From positions 1 to 47,598 of the forward strand of contig NZ_WMIG01000026.1 of assembly GCF_009711205.1 (NCBI RefSeq): DNA of 47,598 bases, written 5' to 3'. The notes under the pieces are model-generated. The model did not search any database. It was not told the origin of the DNA and was given only the letters and a program-made list of their open reading frames with translations. Positions 16,536-25,847 of the stretch are shown here, piece by piece; the stretch's first letter is position 1, and the number at the start of each line of letters is the position of its first letter. The DNA comes from Paracoccus litorisediminis. Lineage in GTDB: Bacteria; Pseudomonadota; Alphaproteobacteria; Rhodobacterales; Rhodobacteraceae. The translations under genes were made by a program, and so were the position numbers.

Positions 16536-17204
16536 ATGCGATCCCTTGCTGCAGCAGTCGTGTCGCGTCGCGCGGCACGGGTGGCCACGCATGCCGAGTC
16601 GCTGGTCTGGATCTCGGCGAAGAACCGGACCACGGGCGCGGTCGAGAGCATTGGCTTCTGGACCGGGGCTGATCATCGGGTGTTCAGCATCGGCGGTCAG
16701 TCGCGCACCTATTACGGCGCGGGCAGCCTTCTCGAGATCCCGACTATCGAGGCATCGATCGGTTTGGAGGTGCGCAACATCACGCTTGGCCTCTCGGCGA
16801 TCTCGCCCGAGGTGGAGATCGCGTTGCGCGGCTATGAGTGCCGCTTCGCGCCGGTCCAGATCCATCGGGCCGAGTATGACGATAACGGCAACCTGCTGGC
16901 CGAGCCTGAGCGCATCTTCAAGGGCTGGGCGAATAGCGCGCCCATCGTCACGCCCCCCATCGATGGGGCGTCGCGGGCATCGCTGGAGGTCGTCTCCAAT
17001 GCGCGGGCGCTCACGCGCTACGGGGCGCTCACCAAATCCGACCAGTTCCAGCGTTTGCGCTCGGGGGATCGTTTCCGGCGCTACTCCACGCTCACGCAGA
17101 GCGCCGACATCTATTGGGGGCAGGATCGGCATCGGGCGCGCGATTCCACCACCACCTCGCGCTACGTTCCCACCCCCCCGCGACACACGGATAACTCGCT
17201 TTGA
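16536..17204 (+). CDS. Tail tip / baseplate hub-like protein
   Basis: 222 residues, beginning MRSLAAAVVSRRAARVATH and continuing with SLVWISAKNRTTGAVESIGFW and SRTYYGAGSLLEIPTIEASI. It resembles DUF2163/gpL-type hub proteins in phages and gene transfer agents of this bacterial group. The basic C-terminus (RFRRYSTLTQSADIYWG, then RHRARDSTTTSRY) is probably surface exposed. The next gene starts inside its stop (TTGA). Confidence 0.6.
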   Translation: MRSLAAAVVSRRAARVATHAESLVWISAKNRTTGAVESIGFWTGADHRVFSIGGQSRTYYGAGSLLEIPTIEASIGLEVRNITLGLSAISPEVEIALRGYECRFAPVQIHRAEYDDNGNLLAEPERIFKGWANSAPIVTPPIDGASRASLEVVSNARALTRYGALTKSDQFQRLRSGDRFRRYSTLTQSADIYWGQDRHRARDSTTTSRYVPTPPRHTDNSL

Positions 17205-17599
17205 GACTGATCGATTGGCAAACGCGCCTCACGGCCTTCGTCGTGAGCCAGATGCGCACGTCCTTTGCCTATGGGCGGCATGATTGCGCGCTGTTCGCGG
17301 CTGGGGCCGTGGCGGCGATGACCGGCACGGATCACGCGCGCGGCTGGCGCGGCTACCGATCCCGCGCTGCAGGTCTGCGCAAGCTGCGCGAGGCCGGGTT
17401 CGAGGACCACATCGCGCTGGTCGCCTCACATCTCGAGGAGATCCATCCGGCGCTGGCGGCGCCCGGCGATGTGGCGGTGGTCGAGGGCGAGGATGGGCCT
17501 GCGCTCGGCATCGTGCAGGGCGAGTCCATCTACATCCTGCAGCGCGAGGGGCTCGGCCTTGTCTCGCTGCTCGCGGCGCAAAGGGCGTTCCGGGTATGA
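17201..17599 (+). CDS. DUF6950 / NlpC-P60-like tail protein
   Basis: A 132-residue protein with FAYGRHDCALFAAG, the cysteine region of NlpC/P60-like tail hydrolases (lambda K position), and a C-terminal APGDVAVVEGEDGPALGIV strand pair. It may cut host peptidoglycan at infection, although a histidine partner is not obvious, so it could be a non-catalytic DUF6950 relative. It starts with TTG in a TTGA overlap and ends in ATGA with the J-like gene. Confidence 0.7.
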   Translation: MRLIDWQTRLTAFVVSQMRTSFAYGRHDCALFAAGAVAAMTGTDHARGWRGYRSRAAGLRKLREAGFEDHIALVASHLEEIHPALAAPGDVAVVEGEDGPALGIVQGESIYILQREGLGLVSLLAAQRAFRV

Positions 17600-20500
17600 T
17601 CTTCGTTCTCGCGCTTTTCTTCGGGTTCGCCTTCGCGGACCCGGCCTCCGCTGGTCCGGTCATTGGCGCGGTGGTGGCGGTATTCAAGGCGGTTTCGGCT
17701 TGGAAGATCGCCGGATTCGCTATCGGTTCGTTCCTGCTGCGCACCGCGGCGATGATGGCTATCTCGGCGCTGATGCGGGCGAAGATGGACAAGCCCAAGC
17801 AGGGCGGCATCCGCACCGAGAGCACGATGGCGGGGGAGGGCACGCCCGGCTCTTTCGTGCTGGGCAAATATGCGACGGCGGGTTGCATGATTTGCCCGCC
17901 GATGACTTCGGGTTCGTCAGGCGATACCCCGAACGCCTATCTCACCTATGTCATCGATCTGGGCGACGCGCCGATCTCCAGTCTCGACGGGATCTGGGTC
18001 GGCGATGAGAAGATCCCGTTCCTCGCGCCGGATGCGGGGTCGGTCTTTCCCGATCATCAGCGCGGCGGCGGGCGCTTCACCGGCGAGTTGTGGTTCAAGT
18101 TCTTTGATGGGACGCAAACCACGGCCTATGCCGGTCTGATCCAGACGCCCGACGAGTCGCGGCCTTGGTCGTCGGACATGATCGGGCGCGGGACGCCCTA
18201 TGTCGTGATGCGGTTCAAGTTCGAGCCCGAGCTCTATTCCGGCCTGCCCAGCTGTCTGTTCGAGGTCACCGGCATCGGGCTTTACGATCCGCGCAAGGAT
18301 ACGACTGTCGGCGGCTCGGGCTCGCATCGCTGGGGCAATACCGCCACCTACCAGCCTTCGGAAAACCCGGCCGTGCAGGTCTATAACATCCTGCGCGGCA
18401 TCGATCTGCCCGGCGGTGAGACCTGGGGCGGGGAATGCGACGCCGAGGATCTGCCGCTCGCCAACTGGTTTGCCGCAATGAACACGGCGGATCAGCTGGT
18501 CGATGGCGAGGCGCGCTGGCGCTCGAGCTATGAGGTGCTTTGCGGGCCGGAGGCGATGGGCGGCGATGAGCCTGCCGCAGTGATCGAGGAAATCCTGCGC
18601 GGTTGCTCGGGGAGGATCACCGAGTTCGGTGGGGTCTATAAGATCCGTCTGGGCGGTGTCGGCCTGCCGGTCGCGGCATTCACCGATGACGATATCATCG
18701 TGACCGAGCAGCAGTCGCTCTCGCCATTTCCGGGGCTGCAGGAGTGCCATAACGCGGTGCAGGCGCAGTATCCCGAGCCTGCGGAACGCTGGGCGAACAA
18801 GGAAGCGCCTCCGCGCTATAACGCGACCTGGGAGACGCAGGATCAGGGGCGGCGGCTCGTTGCCTCGCTGCAGCTGCCTGCCACGCCATACCGCAAGCAA
18901 GTGCAGCGGGTGATGCGGGCCTATCACCAAGACGACCGGCGCTCGCGGGTGCATGAGCTTGTGCTGCCGCCCGATTTCGGGGTGGTCGAGCCTCTCGACG
19001 CGATCAGCTGGTCCTCGGATTTGAACGGCTATGTATCGAAGGTCTTTGAGGTCACGGCGCGGGGGGATAATCCGACCACGCTGCTGCAGCAGATGGTCCT
19101 GCGCGAGACCGATCCCAGCGACTATGACTGGTCGCCGGATTTCGAGTTGCCGACCAATATCGTGTCACCGACCACGGTCGTGCCTGCGCCGCGGGCGGTG
19201 CTGGATTTCGACGCGGAGGGGATCACGCTGAGTGACAGCGCGGGTCGACCGCGGCGCTCGGCTATCCGCATGACATGGAATCCGGGCCAGAACGATGCGC
19301 GGGCGATCCGCTACGAGATCCGGGTGACCGGACAGACCGAGATTGCCGCGTCCGGGGCGATCGCTTCGCTCGAGGCCGGGCAGAAGATCGTCTCTGATGG
19401 TATCCTGCCCTCGACCGGCTATCAGGTGCGGGCGCGGCTCACCATGCGCCGGGCGACGGTCTGGACCAGCTGGATCTCGGTGGCCACGCCTGCGGTCGGT
19501 ATCAGCCTGCCGGATTTTGTCGATGGTGTGACCAGCCTGTTCGCCGATGCCGGGATCAAGGCCACGCGTGACATTACCAGCCGGGCCGTGCCGGGCGATT
19601 TCGTCGGGGAGTTGGCGTGGTCGCGGGCCGACAGCCGCCTCTATCGTTGGAACGGTTCGACCTGGGTGCATTTCATTCAGGAATCGGTGCAGGGCATCCT
19701 CGACCAGACCGCGTTTGCGGTCGGGCTCCGCGTCCCGAAGGTCATGTCTGGGACGCTGCCGATCACCGGCAATCTGCTGGGGGATACGGTCTACCGGACC
19801 AATGATAAGCTGATCTATCGCTGGGACGGCAGCGCCTGGACCGCAGAGGTCGCGGCCACGCAGATCGTGGGCCAGCTGATCGCGGGTCAGATCGCGGCCG
19901 GGGCCATCGGGACGGATCAATTGGCGGCGTTGTCCGTCGCGGCGCGGCACATGGTGATCGCCGATTACACCAATCTGATCCCGGATAACCAGCTGATCGA
20001 TCGGGCGTCGTGGACGTTTGCGCAGGGTGCTGCGATTGATTTTCGGACCACCACGGCTGCTGATGGCTTCAGCAGCCTTGGATACCTGCGCTTCCGGGGA
20101 GCGGATGCCGGGTCCAATATTGCCCGCGCCGCCAGTCTGGATTTCCCGGTCGAGGCCGATTCAGAGTTTCATTGCCAGCTGCGGGGATTTCGCACGACCG
20201 GGACAGTCGGTCAGTTCGTCGCGCGCCTGCAGTTCAAGGATGGAGATGGGGCCTATATCGGCGGCGGGACGGCGTTCTTTGACCGCAGTTATTCGGGCGG
20301 AGCGCATACCGGCGCGGCCACGCAGTCGGCCGGCATCGTCGCTCCGGCTGGCGCGGTGGCGGCGCGCGTCCTGCTGACACTCGCGGCGAATGCGGACGGC
20401 AACTGGCAGGTCGGGACACCGATCGTGCGGCGCAAGAATGGCGGCGAGCTGACCATTGAGGGAACGCTGAAGGGGACGCATCTCGAGTTCGAGACGCTGA

Positions 20501-20991
20501 CCGGCGGGCTGATGGCGCCGACCGGGATCATCACGAAGTCGGCGCAGATTGACGATCTGGTCGTTGAGCGCGGCCACATCAAGAATCTGGCGGTCGATAC
20601 CCTGAAGATCGCCGACAATGCCGTGACCATTCCGGTCAGTCAGGCGCTGAGTAGCGATCTCGTCGGCAACAATGCCTGGCGGGTGGCGAATACCGTCACC
20701 TTTACCATGCCGCAGGCCGGGCAAGCGGCGATCACCTGGTTTGCCTCGCAGGCTTATACCGCGCTGCAGGATCAGGGTGTCGGTATCCGGCTGGTCGTGG
20801 ACGGCACGACCGTCTGGGACCGGCTAACCTCTGGCGACGGCTCGGCCGGGCTCATGATCGACTGGCTATCGATGGGCTGGGCGCGGGCGCTGTCGGCCGG
20901 CAGTCACACCATCCGTGTCGACTGGTTCGGTTCTAACAGCAACATCAGGATCAACCAGCGGACCCTGATCGTCATGGGGACCATGAAATGA
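17596..20991 (+). CDS. J-like tail tip (host specificity) protein
   Basis: 1131 residues. The N-terminus has a hydrophobic region (residues 1-60) seen in many J-like proteins. It is followed by the conserved core with IRTESTMAGEGTPGSFVLGKY, ICPPMTSG, DLPLANWFAAMNTADQLVDG and VIEEILRGCSGRITEFGG. The C-terminal half has fibronectin-like and fibre-like beta sections and ends in a domain that may bind the receptor. It forms the tail spike of siphoviruses. The start at 17596 overlaps the previous stop (ATGA); frames reaching further upstream overlap that gene. Confidence 0.9.
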   Translation: MIFVLALFFGFAFADPASAGPVIGAVVAVFKAVSAWKIAGFAIGSFLLRTAAMMAISALMRAKMDKPKQGGIRTESTMAGEGTPGSFVLGKYATAGCMICPPMTSGSSGDTPNAYLTYVIDLGDAPISSLDGIWVGDEKIPFLAPDAGSVFPDHQRGGGRFTGELWFKFFDGTQTTAYAGLIQTPDESRPWSSDMIGRGTPYVVMRFKFEPELYSGLPSCLFEVTGIGLYDPRKDTTVGGSGSHRWGNTATYQPSENPAVQVYNILRGIDLPGGETWGGECDAEDLPLANWFAAMNTADQLVDGEARWRSSYEVLCGPEAMGGDEPAAVIEEILRGCSGRITEFGGVYKIRLGGVGLPVAAFTDDDIIVTEQQSLSPFPGLQECHNAVQAQYPEPAERWANKEAPPRYNATWETQDQGRRLVASLQLPATPYRKQVQRVMRAYHQDDRRSRVHELVLPPDFGVVEPLDAISWSSDLNGYVSKVFEVTARGDNPTTLLQQMVLRETDPSDYDWSPDFELPTNIVSPTTVVPAPRAVLDFDAEGITLSDSAGRPRRSAIRMTWNPGQNDARAIRYEIRVTGQTEIAASGAIASLEAGQKIVSDGILPSTGYQVRARLTMRRATVWTSWISVATPAVGISLPDFVDGVTSLFADAGIKATRDITSRAVPGDFVGELAWSRADSRLYRWNGSTWVHFIQESVQGILDQTAFAVGLRVPKVMSGTLPITGNLLGDTVYRTNDKLIYRWDGSAWTAEVAATQIVGQLIAGQIAAGAIGTDQLAALSVAARHMVIADYTNLIPDNQLIDRASWTFAQGAAIDFRTTTAADGFSSLGYLRFRGADAGSNIARAASLDFPVEADSEFHCQLRGFRTTGTVGQFVARLQFKDGDGAYIGGGTAFFDRSYSGGAHTGAATQSAGIVAPAGAVAARVLLTLAANADGNWQVGTPIVRRKNGGELTIEGTLKGTHLEFETLTGGLMAPTGIITKSAQIDDLVVERGHIKNLAVDTLKIADNAVTIPVSQALSSDLVGNNAWRVANTVTFTMPQAGQAAITWFASQAYTALQDQGVGIRLVVDGTTVWDRLTSGDGSAGLMIDWLSMGWARALSAGSHTIRVDWFGSNSNIRINQRTLIVMGTMK

Positions 20992-21581
20992 GATATGCGA
21001 TCTGCGATTTCGACGGGCTGATCATCGGTGACGGGGAGTTCCCCACGCTTGATGATGCGCAGGCGTCCTGCTCCGGCTTTGGCTGGGTGCATCCGCTTGA
21101 ACCGGCGCAGAATGTGACGGCCGGCGCGCAGTATGTCGTGGCGGGCGAGGTCATGGATCTGCCGCCGAAACCGGCAGCCCATCTGATCTATGACGTGTCG
21201 GCGGGGGCATGGGTGGACCCGCGCAGCGAAGCGGATTGGCTCGCGGAGCTCGCGGTGATCCGTGCCGCCACCTTTATGACCCGGAGCGATTTCGCGATCC
21301 GTTGCCGTGAGTTTTCCCTGCTGACCGAGGCCGAGGCGCTTCAGGTCGCGCGGGGCGAGGTTCCGGCGGGGATCATGGACCTCATCGCGCTGATGCCGCC
21401 TGCAGAGCAGTTCGAGGCCGAGATACGCTGGTCGGCGGCGACCGAGATTTATTGGGGCAACGAGCTCATCTCCAGCTTGGCGGCTGTGACCGGGATGAGC
21501 GATTGGCAGCGGGATCTGCTTTTCCTGATCGTCTGGCCTGTGCCGCTCGCGGCATGGCCTGAAGGTCAGCTGCATCCATGA
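20988..21581 (+). CDS. Small tail-fibre-associated protein, unknown
   Basis: A 197-residue protein in an ATGA overlap with the J-like gene. Residues 1-75 are beta-rich (YAICDFDGLIIGDGEFPTLDDAQA) and the rest is helical and acidic (EADWLAELAVIRAATFM). Genes here often encode fibre or fibre-assembly proteins. Nothing in the sequence proves a function. A terminator follows directly. Confidence 0.6.
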   Translation: MRYAICDFDGLIIGDGEFPTLDDAQASCSGFGWVHPLEPAQNVTAGAQYVVAGEVMDLPPKPAAHLIYDVSAGAWVDPRSEADWLAELAVIRAATFMTRSDFAIRCREFSLLTEAEALQVARGEVPAGIMDLIALMPPAEQFEAEIRWSAATEIYWGNELISSLAAVTGMSDWQRDLLFLIVWPVPLAAWPEGQLHP

Positions 21582-21587
21582 GTTCCT

Positions 21588-21613
21588 GCCCCGCTTCGCG
21601 CGGGGCTTTTGTT
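21588..21613 (+). terminator. Terminator after the tail operon
   Basis: The stem GCCCCGC/GCGGGGC with a 5-base loop is followed by TTTTGTTT. It separates the tail gene ending at 21581 from the holin-like gene. Confidence 0.8.
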
Positions 21614-21640
21614 TGGTGGCATGGCCAGAGAGGTGGCGCG

Positions 21641-22009
21641 ATGCAGGAGAATCCTTCCGGCGGTAGCTGGTTCGATCAGTGGGTGATCGCGCTGGCTCTC
21701 GTCTCGGCGTGGTTTGGTAGTGAGGCGGGACGCGCCGCGCTTGCCGGGGCGGCCGGCGGGCTGGTGCGCTGGCTCATGTCGGAGCGGCGGCGCATCCGCG
21801 ATCTCGCGGTGTCGATAATCGCCGGGGCGCTGCTGGCGCATTATGCCACGCCCATCATGCTGGCGCTGATGGCGCAATGGGTCGGCCCGATGAGCGGCGA
21901 TGTCGATGGTTCGGCAAGCTTCGCGGTCGGGGTTTTGGGCATGTCTGGCGCGCGTCTGGTGCTGGTCTGGCTTGAGACGCGGGCGGGCAAGGGGGGCGGG
22001 AATGGCTGA
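21641..22009 (+). CDS. Holin-like membrane protein
   Basis: A 122-residue protein with three hydrophobic segments (about residues 12-43, 52-77 and 90-110), a basic patch after the first (MSERRRIRD) and a basic tail. Size and layout fit class I phage holins. The ATG at 21641 has GAGAGG about 9 bases upstream and lies after the terminator; an upstream in-frame start at 21578 would translate through the terminator hairpin and is rejected. It would make holes for the endolysin, whose gene is 3 kb downstream beyond the fibre genes. Confidence 0.65.
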   Translation: MQENPSGGSWFDQWVIALALVSAWFGSEAGRAALAGAAGGLVRWLMSERRRIRDLAVSIIAGALLAHYATPIMLALMAQWVGPMSGDVDGSASFAVGVLGMSGARLVLVWLETRAGKGGGNG

Positions 22010-22094
22010 TTGGTTCCGGGCTTGGCTGCGCGAGGAGGCCAAGACCTGGGCCGTCGCCTCGCTGTGCATCGTCGTCCTGTTCTGGATCGGTTGA
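22002..22094 (+). CDS. 30-residue single-pass membrane peptide
   Basis: The ATG at 22002 overlaps the end of the holin-like gene by 8 bases, with GGGGGGCGGG upstream. The peptide begins MADWFRAWLREE and ends in a membrane segment (WAVASLCIVVLFWIG). It is probably translationally coupled to the holin-like gene and may modulate lysis. Very small, so moderate confidence. Confidence 0.5.
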   Translation: MADWFRAWLREEAKTWAVASLCIVVLFWIG

Positions 22095-22105
22095 TCGGGT
22101 CAGTG

Positions 22106-22125
22106 ACTGCCTGACTGCATGCATG
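22106..22125. repeat. Dispersed palindromic site 1 (left arm and centre)
   Basis: ACTGCCTGACTGCATGCATG shares its first 18 bases with the perfect palindrome at 26350-26375; the right arm has decayed. It lies in the gap between the lysis peptide gene and the fibre cluster. One of four sites sharing GACTGCATGCA. Confidence 0.7.
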
Positions 22126-22165
22126 TATTCATGCGCCATCGAGCGCGGGTTAGGAGGCGCGAGCC

Positions 22166-22453
22166 ATGATTTCTTTGAAGCGGGGCGTGTCGCTCCGACT
22201 GGCTCTTAAGTTCACGCCCGAGGAATGGGCCGATCTGGAACCGCTCGACTATGCGACGGCCACATTCAAGGCGCGCAATGGTCGCGGCTTCAGCCTCGAG
22301 GCGGATCTCGAGCCGGTCGCGCAGTGCCTGTATGTGCGGGCGGAAACTGAAGAGTGGCCGGTCGGCAAGGGTAGCCTTGATATCCGTCTGATCGGCAGCG
22401 GGATTAATGCCGCGCTGCCCGAGCTCGCCGATATCCCGCTCATCGTGCTGTAA
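22166..22453 (+). CDS. Unknown small protein of the adsorption cluster
   Basis: A 95-residue protein with AGGAGG 8 bases before the ATG. It begins MISLKRGVSLRLALKF, followed by alternating strands (LDYATATFKARNG, CLYVRAETEEWPVGKGSLDIRL). The pattern resembles the N-terminal domain of baseplate/BppU-like proteins that attach fibres to the tail; this is a guess from secondary structure. First of four closely spaced genes, each with a strong ribosome-binding site except the last. Confidence 0.7.
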   Translation: MISLKRGVSLRLALKFTPEEWADLEPLDYATATFKARNGRGFSLEADLEPVAQCLYVRAETEEWPVGKGSLDIRLIGSGINAALPELADIPLIVL

Positions 22454-22464
22454 GGAGGATTTCG

Positions 22465-22680
22465 ATGAAGCTGTTCGTTCTCGGGTCGGGTTCGATCGCA
22501 ACCCATGACATCGCGCTTTCGACCGGCCAGTCGATCGCTCTTTTCGAGGCGAATGAGCCGGGCGGGTCGGCCATCGTTGCCAACCTGCGCGGCCCGTCCA
22601 TGCGGATCAACTGGCGCGACGCGCTCGGCCTGATCGATTGGAGTGATGCCATTTCCGACACCATCGTCTGGGCGATGTAA
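22465..22680 (+). CDS. Unknown small protein of the adsorption cluster
   Basis: 71 residues, AAGGAGG 8 bases before the start. It has a short beta-rich N-terminus (MKLFVLGSGSIATHDIALS) and the motif GQSIALFEANEPGGSAIVANL. The 80-residue protein at 27397 has the same size and a similar beta pattern and also precedes a putative fibre/hydrolase gene. Function unknown; possibly a fibre collar or chaperone. Confidence 0.65.
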   Translation: MKLFVLGSGSIATHDIALSTGQSIALFEANEPGGSAIVANLRGPSMRINWRDALGLIDWSDAISDTIVWAM

Positions 22681-22698
22681 CCTGAAGGAGGTCTTATA

Positions 22699-23148
22699 AT
22701 GCCCGCACCTACTGTTGATTTCGAGGTCGTTACCACCTCGAGCGGTCGGCGCATTGCCGTCGGTCAGGCGACCGAATCGATCAATCTGGGGATGGCTGCG
22801 CTATTCCAGCTGATCGAGGCGATTCCGGCGGGGCCGCAGGGTCCGTCCTGGGGTGTCGGTGCGCCCCGCGCTTATGCCGAGGATCTGGCTTGCGTCGTCG
22901 GCTCGATCGTCTGGCGGCAATTCCCGACCCAGCGCTTGGCCTGCGTGTTCCGCTCTCTGGCGGTGCAGACCACCAGTGCGGCCAACTTCCCGGCCTCGCC
23001 GGCCGCGAACGCAGGCTGGGATCTGGTCTTGGCAGTGCCGTTCGGTGAATCGGCTGAGATTGTGGAATTCGCGACCGACTCTGCGGCGATCGCTTATTCG
23101 ACGGCGCATCCGTTGGCGCTGGTCATCTCGACGCAAGGGGCGGCCTGA
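22699..23148 (+). CDS. Unknown adsorption-cluster protein
   Basis: 149 residues with a strong AAGGAGG site 9 bases upstream. The N-terminal part is beta-rich, a short Gly/Pro run (PAGPQGPSWG) resembles collagen-like linkers in fibre proteins, and the C-terminus is mixed. It overlaps the following gene by one base. Likely a structural part of the adsorption apparatus. Confidence 0.65.
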   Translation: MPAPTVDFEVVTTSSGRRIAVGQATESINLGMAALFQLIEAIPAGPQGPSWGVGAPRAYAEDLACVVGSIVWRQFPTQRLACVFRSLAVQTTSAANFPASPAANAGWDLVLAVPFGESAEIVEFATDSAAIAYSTAHPLALVISTQGAA

Positions 23149-24956
23149 TGGGGGGCGTCCTGCGCGTCAACCGCGCCACGAAGATCTTCCGGGGTGGGGA
23201 TCGGGGTGATATCGCCCCCGAGAAGATCTTCCGCGATGGCGAGATGGTCTGGTCAAAGCCTTATGCCAGCACCCTGCCCGCGAAGATCGCCCGCACCTCG
23301 GATGTGGTCCTCTGCGTCGGTTCCTCGGATATGGCCTGCCTGACCGGCAACACCTGGTCACCGGGTCTGAACCATACTTGGCCGACCGTGTTCCGCGATA
23401 ACTATGACGGGCCGCTCGCGACCACGGTCGCAGGCTATGCCACGCCGGGCATTCAGATGGCGGCGACCTTGGGCCGGGTGACGCTGGATCAGGTCATCAC
23501 CAACGCCCACGGCGGGCAGTATGGCTCTGCAAACCCCTTCACCCATATGGCTGACCATGATGTCCTGATCTTGGACACCTCGGATTTGCAGATCGACAGC
23601 CGGGCGGCTTATCCGGGGGCCGAGCATAAATACTCCTACACGAACATGCCCGCGCCCTATGCATGGAGCTTCTCGCCCTTCCAGCAGGACTGGCACAATG
23701 CCGAGCTCCGGGGCCGCATGGAGCTTATGCGGGAGGCGGCTGTCTCGGGTATCCGTCAGGTATGGCTGGCAGCGCCTTGGCCGCGTCTCGACTCGCTGTC
23801 GGTCGTCCTGACGCCGGAGCAGATGGAAAACTGGTTTCAGGAGAAGTTCGACTCGCTGGGCGAGTCGATGGAGTGGCAGCAGGACCGCCTGAATTATCAG
23901 GTCGAACAGGAGGGCTCGCCCTTCATCGTCTCGATGATCCCGTTCCACCTGCTTTTCAAGCGGCTCTATGAGGATATCCGGGACGGCATCGCGCCGATCC
24001 TGACCGACTACCGGCAGGTCCATGCCAACGGCGACAACACCAACACCGGCGTCCCGGTCACGTCGATCACCGTGCCGAAGCATTGGTACATGCTCAACTA
24101 CCGCGGCGACTACCTGATCAACTGCTTGGTCAGCTATCTGGTCTTTGGCATCGACCCGAGGGGCAAGCCCGCGACCGATGGGGTCTATACGCTCGAGCCT
24201 GCTCTGGCGACCTACTTCCAGAACATCGCCTATGAGATCGGCTCCACCTATCCTCGCGCCGGCCGGGTGCAGGGAACGCCGCAGGAGCTCACCTATCGGA
24301 TGCCCCGCATCCGCAATTCGACCCCGGCTCAGATTCTGGGGTCCGATCTGCTGTTCCATCGTGCGACGCCGACCGTGACCGGGGCGAGCTACTCCTTCCC
24401 ATCGGGGCCTGCCCGCTATGTGACGGCGGTGTTTGATATCGATGTGGATGCTGCGGCCAGCGGATTTGCTGATCTGTTCCACCTGCTCGGCTCCGGTTCG
24501 GACAAGGTGGCGCTATCCGGCACCTACAACTCCGAATTTGATGCATTGCATCTGCGGTCCTATATCGCATCCCTGCTGGGTGAGGGCGCAGTCCAGCCTT
24601 CGGGGATGGGCACCTCCAGCGGGGTGCGCCGATATCTGTATGAGGGTTTCCATCCTTATCCCGGTCATGTGGGGCTCAGCGGGCGAAACGCGGAGATCTA
24701 CATCAACCGCTTCGAGTTGAACCAAGTCGGCGCGACCGAGGGAAAGCAGGTGGCGGGGCAAAACCAAGCCTCGGTCACGCCCAACCCGACCGTGAACCGT
24801 CTTGTCGTGCCGCATGCCGCGGTGACGGTTCACAACCTGATCGCGTCCCGCGTCGTTCCCACGGGTGGCCAGCGCTTCAACCTGCAGCGCTATCTGCAGC
24901 GCGCCTTCCAGATGCCCTACGGGATCGAGGATCTCTGGCCTGACTTGGTCGAGTAA
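23148..24956 (+). CDS. Putative tail fibre with SGNH-hydrolase-like region
   Basis: A 602-residue protein. Residues 1-40 are a short basic attachment-like segment (VNRATKIFRGGDRGD). Then DVVLCVGSSDMACL resembles the first block of SGNH hydrolases (serine after VGS), with HDVLILDTSDLQID and RQVWLAAPWPR as plausible core strands. A clear DxxH block was not found, so activity is uncertain. The C-terminal 250 residues are beta-rich and probably bind surface sugars. A terminator follows. Its counterpart at 27636-28523 shows a clearer SGNH signature. Confidence 0.6.
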   Translation: MGGVLRVNRATKIFRGGDRGDIAPEKIFRDGEMVWSKPYASTLPAKIARTSDVVLCVGSSDMACLTGNTWSPGLNHTWPTVFRDNYDGPLATTVAGYATPGIQMAATLGRVTLDQVITNAHGGQYGSANPFTHMADHDVLILDTSDLQIDSRAAYPGAEHKYSYTNMPAPYAWSFSPFQQDWHNAELRGRMELMREAAVSGIRQVWLAAPWPRLDSLSVVLTPEQMENWFQEKFDSLGESMEWQQDRLNYQVEQEGSPFIVSMIPFHLLFKRLYEDIRDGIAPILTDYRQVHANGDNTNTGVPVTSITVPKHWYMLNYRGDYLINCLVSYLVFGIDPRGKPATDGVYTLEPALATYFQNIAYEIGSTYPRAGRVQGTPQELTYRMPRIRNSTPAQILGSDLLFHRATPTVTGASYSFPSGPARYVTAVFDIDVDAAASGFADLFHLLGSGSDKVALSGTYNSEFDALHLRSYIASLLGEGAVQPSGMGTSSGVRRYLYEGFHPYPGHVGLSGRNAEIYINRFELNQVGATEGKQVAGQNQASVTPNPTVNRLVVPHAAVTVHNLIASRVVPTGGQRFNLQRYLQRAFQMPYGIEDLWPDLVE

Positions 24957-24980
24957 CCCTCCGATCCGTCCTGTGACCCC

Positions 24981-25008
24981 GGCCTCGCTTACGCGGGGCC
25001 TTTTTTTT
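24981..25008 (+). terminator. Terminator between fibre and lysis genes
   Basis: The 8-base stem GGCCTCGC/GCGGGGCC (one G-T pair) with loop TTAC is followed by eight T residues. The ribosome-binding site of the endolysin starts one base after the T run. Confidence 0.9.
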
Positions 25009-25018
25009 AGGAGGTGAG

Positions 25019-25846
25019 ATGTATCCATCCGGTTTCATCGGCCGCGCCCGGCGGCTGGAGGCGCTCGATGTCCCTCTGCTCGCGCGCCGTATCGACTGCT
25101 CCGAGGATGCGCTGCGCGCTGTCCTCGAGGTCGAGACACGTGGGGGCGGCTATGACCGGCTCGGTCGACCGTCCATGTTGTTTGAGCCCCATCGACTGTG
25201 GTCCGAGCTTGGGCCGGGACAGAAGCGGGTGGCGGCTGAAGCGCAGGGGCTGGCCTATCGGAAATGGGGGGAGCTGCCCTACCCCGCCGACAGCTATCCG
25301 CGTCTGGCGCGCGCGCTGAAGGTCGACGTGAACGCAGCGCTGCGCTCGGCCTCATGGGGGTTGGGCCAGATCCTCGGCCGCAACCATCGCGCTGCAGGCT
25401 ATGCCTCTGCCGGGGAGATGGTCGCTGCCTTCTGCGAGAGCGAAACCGCGCAGCTGGAGGGGATGGTGTCCTTCATCGCCGCCGAAGGGCTGGCGGATGA
25501 CCTGCAGCGCTGTGACTGGTCGGGCTTCGCTCGCGGCTATAACGGGCCGGGCTATGCCCAGCACGGCTACCACAAGAAGCTGGCGGCGGCTTTCGCGCGC
25601 TGGCAGCGCATCCCTGATCTGGTCCTCGACCCGGAACGCCCGCGCCTCGGCCTCGGCTCGCGCGGCGATGCGGTGCGCCTGGCGCAGCAGCGTCTGACGG
25701 CGCTGGGCTTCGCGCTGGGCGACATCGACGGGCGCTTCGGTCCCATGACCCATACTGCGGTCTGCGCTTGGCAGAAATCGCTGGGCCGAGAGGCCCACGG
25801 CATCATCGATCCCGCTGGCTGGGATCTGCTTCTCAAGGAGGTTTGA
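25019..25846 (+). CDS. Endolysin: N-acetylmuramidase with peptidoglycan-binding domain
   Basis: 275 residues. Residues 20-200 match the N-acetylmuramidase family: RAVLEVETRGGGY with the likely catalytic glutamate (E37 or E39), GRPSMLFEPHRLW, SASWGLGQILGRNH and YNGPGY. Residues of about 207-275 form a peptidoglycan-binding domain (LGSRGDAVRLAQQRLTALGF, DGRFGPMTHTAVCAWQ). It cuts cell-wall glycan at the end of infection. AGGAGGTGA lies 4 bases before the ATG. There is no signal peptide, so it needs a holin. Confidence 0.92.
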   Translation: MYPSGFIGRARRLEALDVPLLARRIDCSEDALRAVLEVETRGGGYDRLGRPSMLFEPHRLWSELGPGQKRVAAEAQGLAYRKWGELPYPADSYPRLARALKVDVNAALRSASWGLGQILGRNHRAAGYASAGEMVAAFCESETAQLEGMVSFIAAEGLADDLQRCDWSGFARGYNGPGYAQHGYHKKLAAAFARWQRIPDLVLDPERPRLGLGSRGDAVRLAQQRLTALGFALGDIDGRFGPMTHTAVCAWQKSLGREAHGIIDPAGWDLLLKEV

Positions 25847-25847
25847 C

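Noticed and set aside
17284..20991. A longer start for the J-like protein
   Set aside because: The extra N-terminal part is the NlpC-like gene read in another frame; the ATG at 17596 has the proper overlap and a hydrophobic J-like N-terminus.
21578..22009. Holin-like gene starting at 21578
   Set aside because: It would read through the terminator hairpin; the ATG at 21641 has its own ribosome-binding site.
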